From positions 78,176 to 142,175 of the forward strand of contig JAHRYP010000002.1 in assembly GCA_020622105.1 (NCBI GenBank): a stretch of DNA of 64,000 bases, written 5' to 3'. The DNA comes from Methylotenera sp. (GTDB lineage Bacteria > Pseudomonadota > Gammaproteobacteria > Burkholderiales > Methylophilaceae). The position numbers were made by a program, and so were the translations under genes. The notes under the pieces were generated by a model. The model was not told the DNA's origin. It worked only from the letters and a program-made list of their open reading frames with translations, and did not search any database. Of this stretch, positions 63,051-64,000 are shown one piece after another (the first letter of the stretch is position 1; each line of letters begins with the position of its first letter).

Positions 63051-64000
63051 TTACCTGCTTTCTCTGTCACGACTGCGAAGGGCTTCACGTGAGCGATCAC
63101 CTGCTGCAGGTTGAGTCGCTGTTGTTGCAGCATCAGGCTGTGGATTTAAAGACTGCATCGATTGTGACTGCTGAACGGCATCACTACCGGATGCGTTAAT
63201 TAACTTATCCAATGGTAAATACAACAAGCTGTTACCGGACTTCTGGTCAACAATCACTTTACTTACACTAGACATAATCTGCTCTTGCGCATCCAGATAC
63301 AAACGCTGACGCGTTACTTCAGGTGCCTTGTTATATTGTGCAAGAATCTGGTCAAAGCGGCTGGCGTTACCAATGGCTTCACTTTCAACTTTCAACTTAT
63401 AACCAGCTGCCTCAGCCAGCAAACGTGAAGCGGTACCACGTGCTTTTGGAATCACATCATTAGCATAAGCCTGACCTTCGTTAATCTGGCGCTGATTATC
63501 CTGATTCGCACGGTTTACGTCTTCAAATGCCTCTTGGACTTGCTCAGGCGGCTGTGCACTTTGCAGTGATACGCTGATAATTTTCACGCCAGTTTTGTAA
63601 CTATCAAGAATAATCTGCATACGCTCAGAAGTATCTGCAAGGCCTTTTTGTAACAAATCATCCAGCTTGTTCTTACCGACCACTTCACGAATTGCAGTTT
63701 CTGCAGCTGACATGACTGCATCATCAGTAGAACGGTTGTTGAACAAGTAATCTTTGGCATTATTAAGGTTATATTGCACCGCAAATTGCAAATCGATAAT
63801 ATTTTCATCTTCTGTCAGCATTAAAGACTCTTTTGGCAATCTGGTTTTGCCGCCGCTGCCTTCAGCGTTGCTTCTATAACCCACCTCAAGCCTGCGCACC
63901 TGTTCCATATTCACGACTTGAACACTCTCAATCGGGTAAGGCAAATGCCAGCGCGGGCCAGGCGAAGTAACTTCATCCTGCACCTTACCGAAACGCTGCA
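63051..64000 (-). CDS. hflK: Protease modulator HflK (5' end outside the window)
   Basis: The N-terminal part is cut off by the window edge; the frame stays open to base 64000 (reading QRFGKVQDEVTSPGPRWHLPYPIE). The SPFH domain (VQVVNMEQVRRLEVGYRS ... LMLTEDENIIDLQFAVQYNLNNAKDYLFN) and the coiled coil (ANQDNQRQINEGQAYANDVIPKARGTASRLLAEA) are present. The C terminus has an Asn/Gln/Ala-rich tail ending RSRDRESR. It forms the HflKC complex with the next gene. The true start must lie upstream of the window. Confidence 0.95.
   Translation of the reverse strand, partial: QRFGKVQDEVTSPGPRWHLPYPIESVQVVNMEQVRRLEVGYRSNAEGSGGKTRLPKESLMLTEDENIIDLQFAVQYNLNNAKDYLFNNRSTDDAVMSAAETAIREVVGKNKLDDLLQKGLADTSERMQIILDSYKTGVKIISVSLQSAQPPEQVQEAFEDVNRANQDNQRQINEGQAYANDVIPKARGTASRLLAEAAGYKLKVESEAIGNASRFDQILAQYNKAPEVTRQRLYLDAQEQIMSSVSKVIVDQKSGNSLLYLPLDKLINASGSDAVQQSQSMQSLNPQPDAATTATQPAAGDRSREALRSRDRESR

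Overview
The window looks like a chromosomal segment of a methylotrophic betaproteobacterium of the Methylophilaceae (Methylotenera/Methylophilus type). This is inferred from gene content, not from a database match. It carries a complete N-methylglutamate (NMG) pathway for methylamine, two formaldehyde-activating-enzyme (Fae) paralogues, a tetrahydromethanopterin/methanofuran biosynthesis cluster, a sucrose/amylosucrase osmolyte locus of the methylotroph type, and betaproteobacterial gene orders such as hflK-hflC-DUF2065-hisZ-purA and 4.5S RNA-dnaX-ybaB-recR.

Layout. 1-5.7 kb: small hypotheticals, a TorF-like porin, ribBX, folE2, a class I glutamine amidotransferase and two membrane hypotheticals. 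5.8-8.1 kb: an APC permease preceded by three tiny membrane proteins. 8.5-18.2 kb (minus strand): mgdABCD-gmaS-mgsABC, which turns methylamine into gamma-glutamylmethylamide, then N-methylglutamate, then glutamate plus a one-carbon unit. Divergent from it are an N-formylglutamate amidohydrolase, a Fae paralogue without the catalytic histidine, and an XRE-cupin regulator. 22.1-28.4 kb: fructokinase, sucrose-phosphate synthase/phosphatase, amylosucrase and an MscS channel. The fructokinase has an in-frame stop, and the MscS gene has a frameshift plus a stop. 28.9-30.6 kb: tRNA-Arg(CCT), a degenerate tRNA copy, an IS3-family element and a truncated ORF, together resembling the scar of a small island.

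30.7-37.2 kb: a heavy-metal RND efflux operon (CzcC-B-A type) ending in a PII-like gene. 37.4-39.3 kb: a membrane-anchored peroxiredoxin, a Fae paralogue that keeps the histidine, and a DUF4124 protein. 39.4-50.6 kb (plus strand): guaB, guaA, a short-armed Gre factor, a nitroreductase, a YbiT-type ABC-F ATPase, recQ, a 315-bp inverted-repeat-bounded element, 4.5S RNA, dnaX, ybaB and recR. 50.6-55.9 kb (minus strand): chrA, gph, ubiG, an amidohydrolase and an OmpA-family protein. 55.9-59.2 kb: the tetrahydromethanopterin/methanofuran cluster. 59.3-64 kb: purA, hisZ, a DUF2065 gene, hflC and a partial hflK.

How it fits together: methylamine nitrogen and carbon are separated by the NMG enzymes. 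The formaldehyde-level carbon would pass to tetrahydromethanopterin (Fae, mfnB, DmrB-like flavoprotein, dihydropteroate-synthase-like protein, possibly FolE2). The most unusual items are the broken osmolyte locus, paired direct repeats seven helical turns apart between mgdA and the formylglutamate hydrolase, the permease plus three mini-membrane-protein cassette, the His-less Fae paralogue, the PII-like protein in the metal operon and the structured element beside the 4.5S RNA gene.
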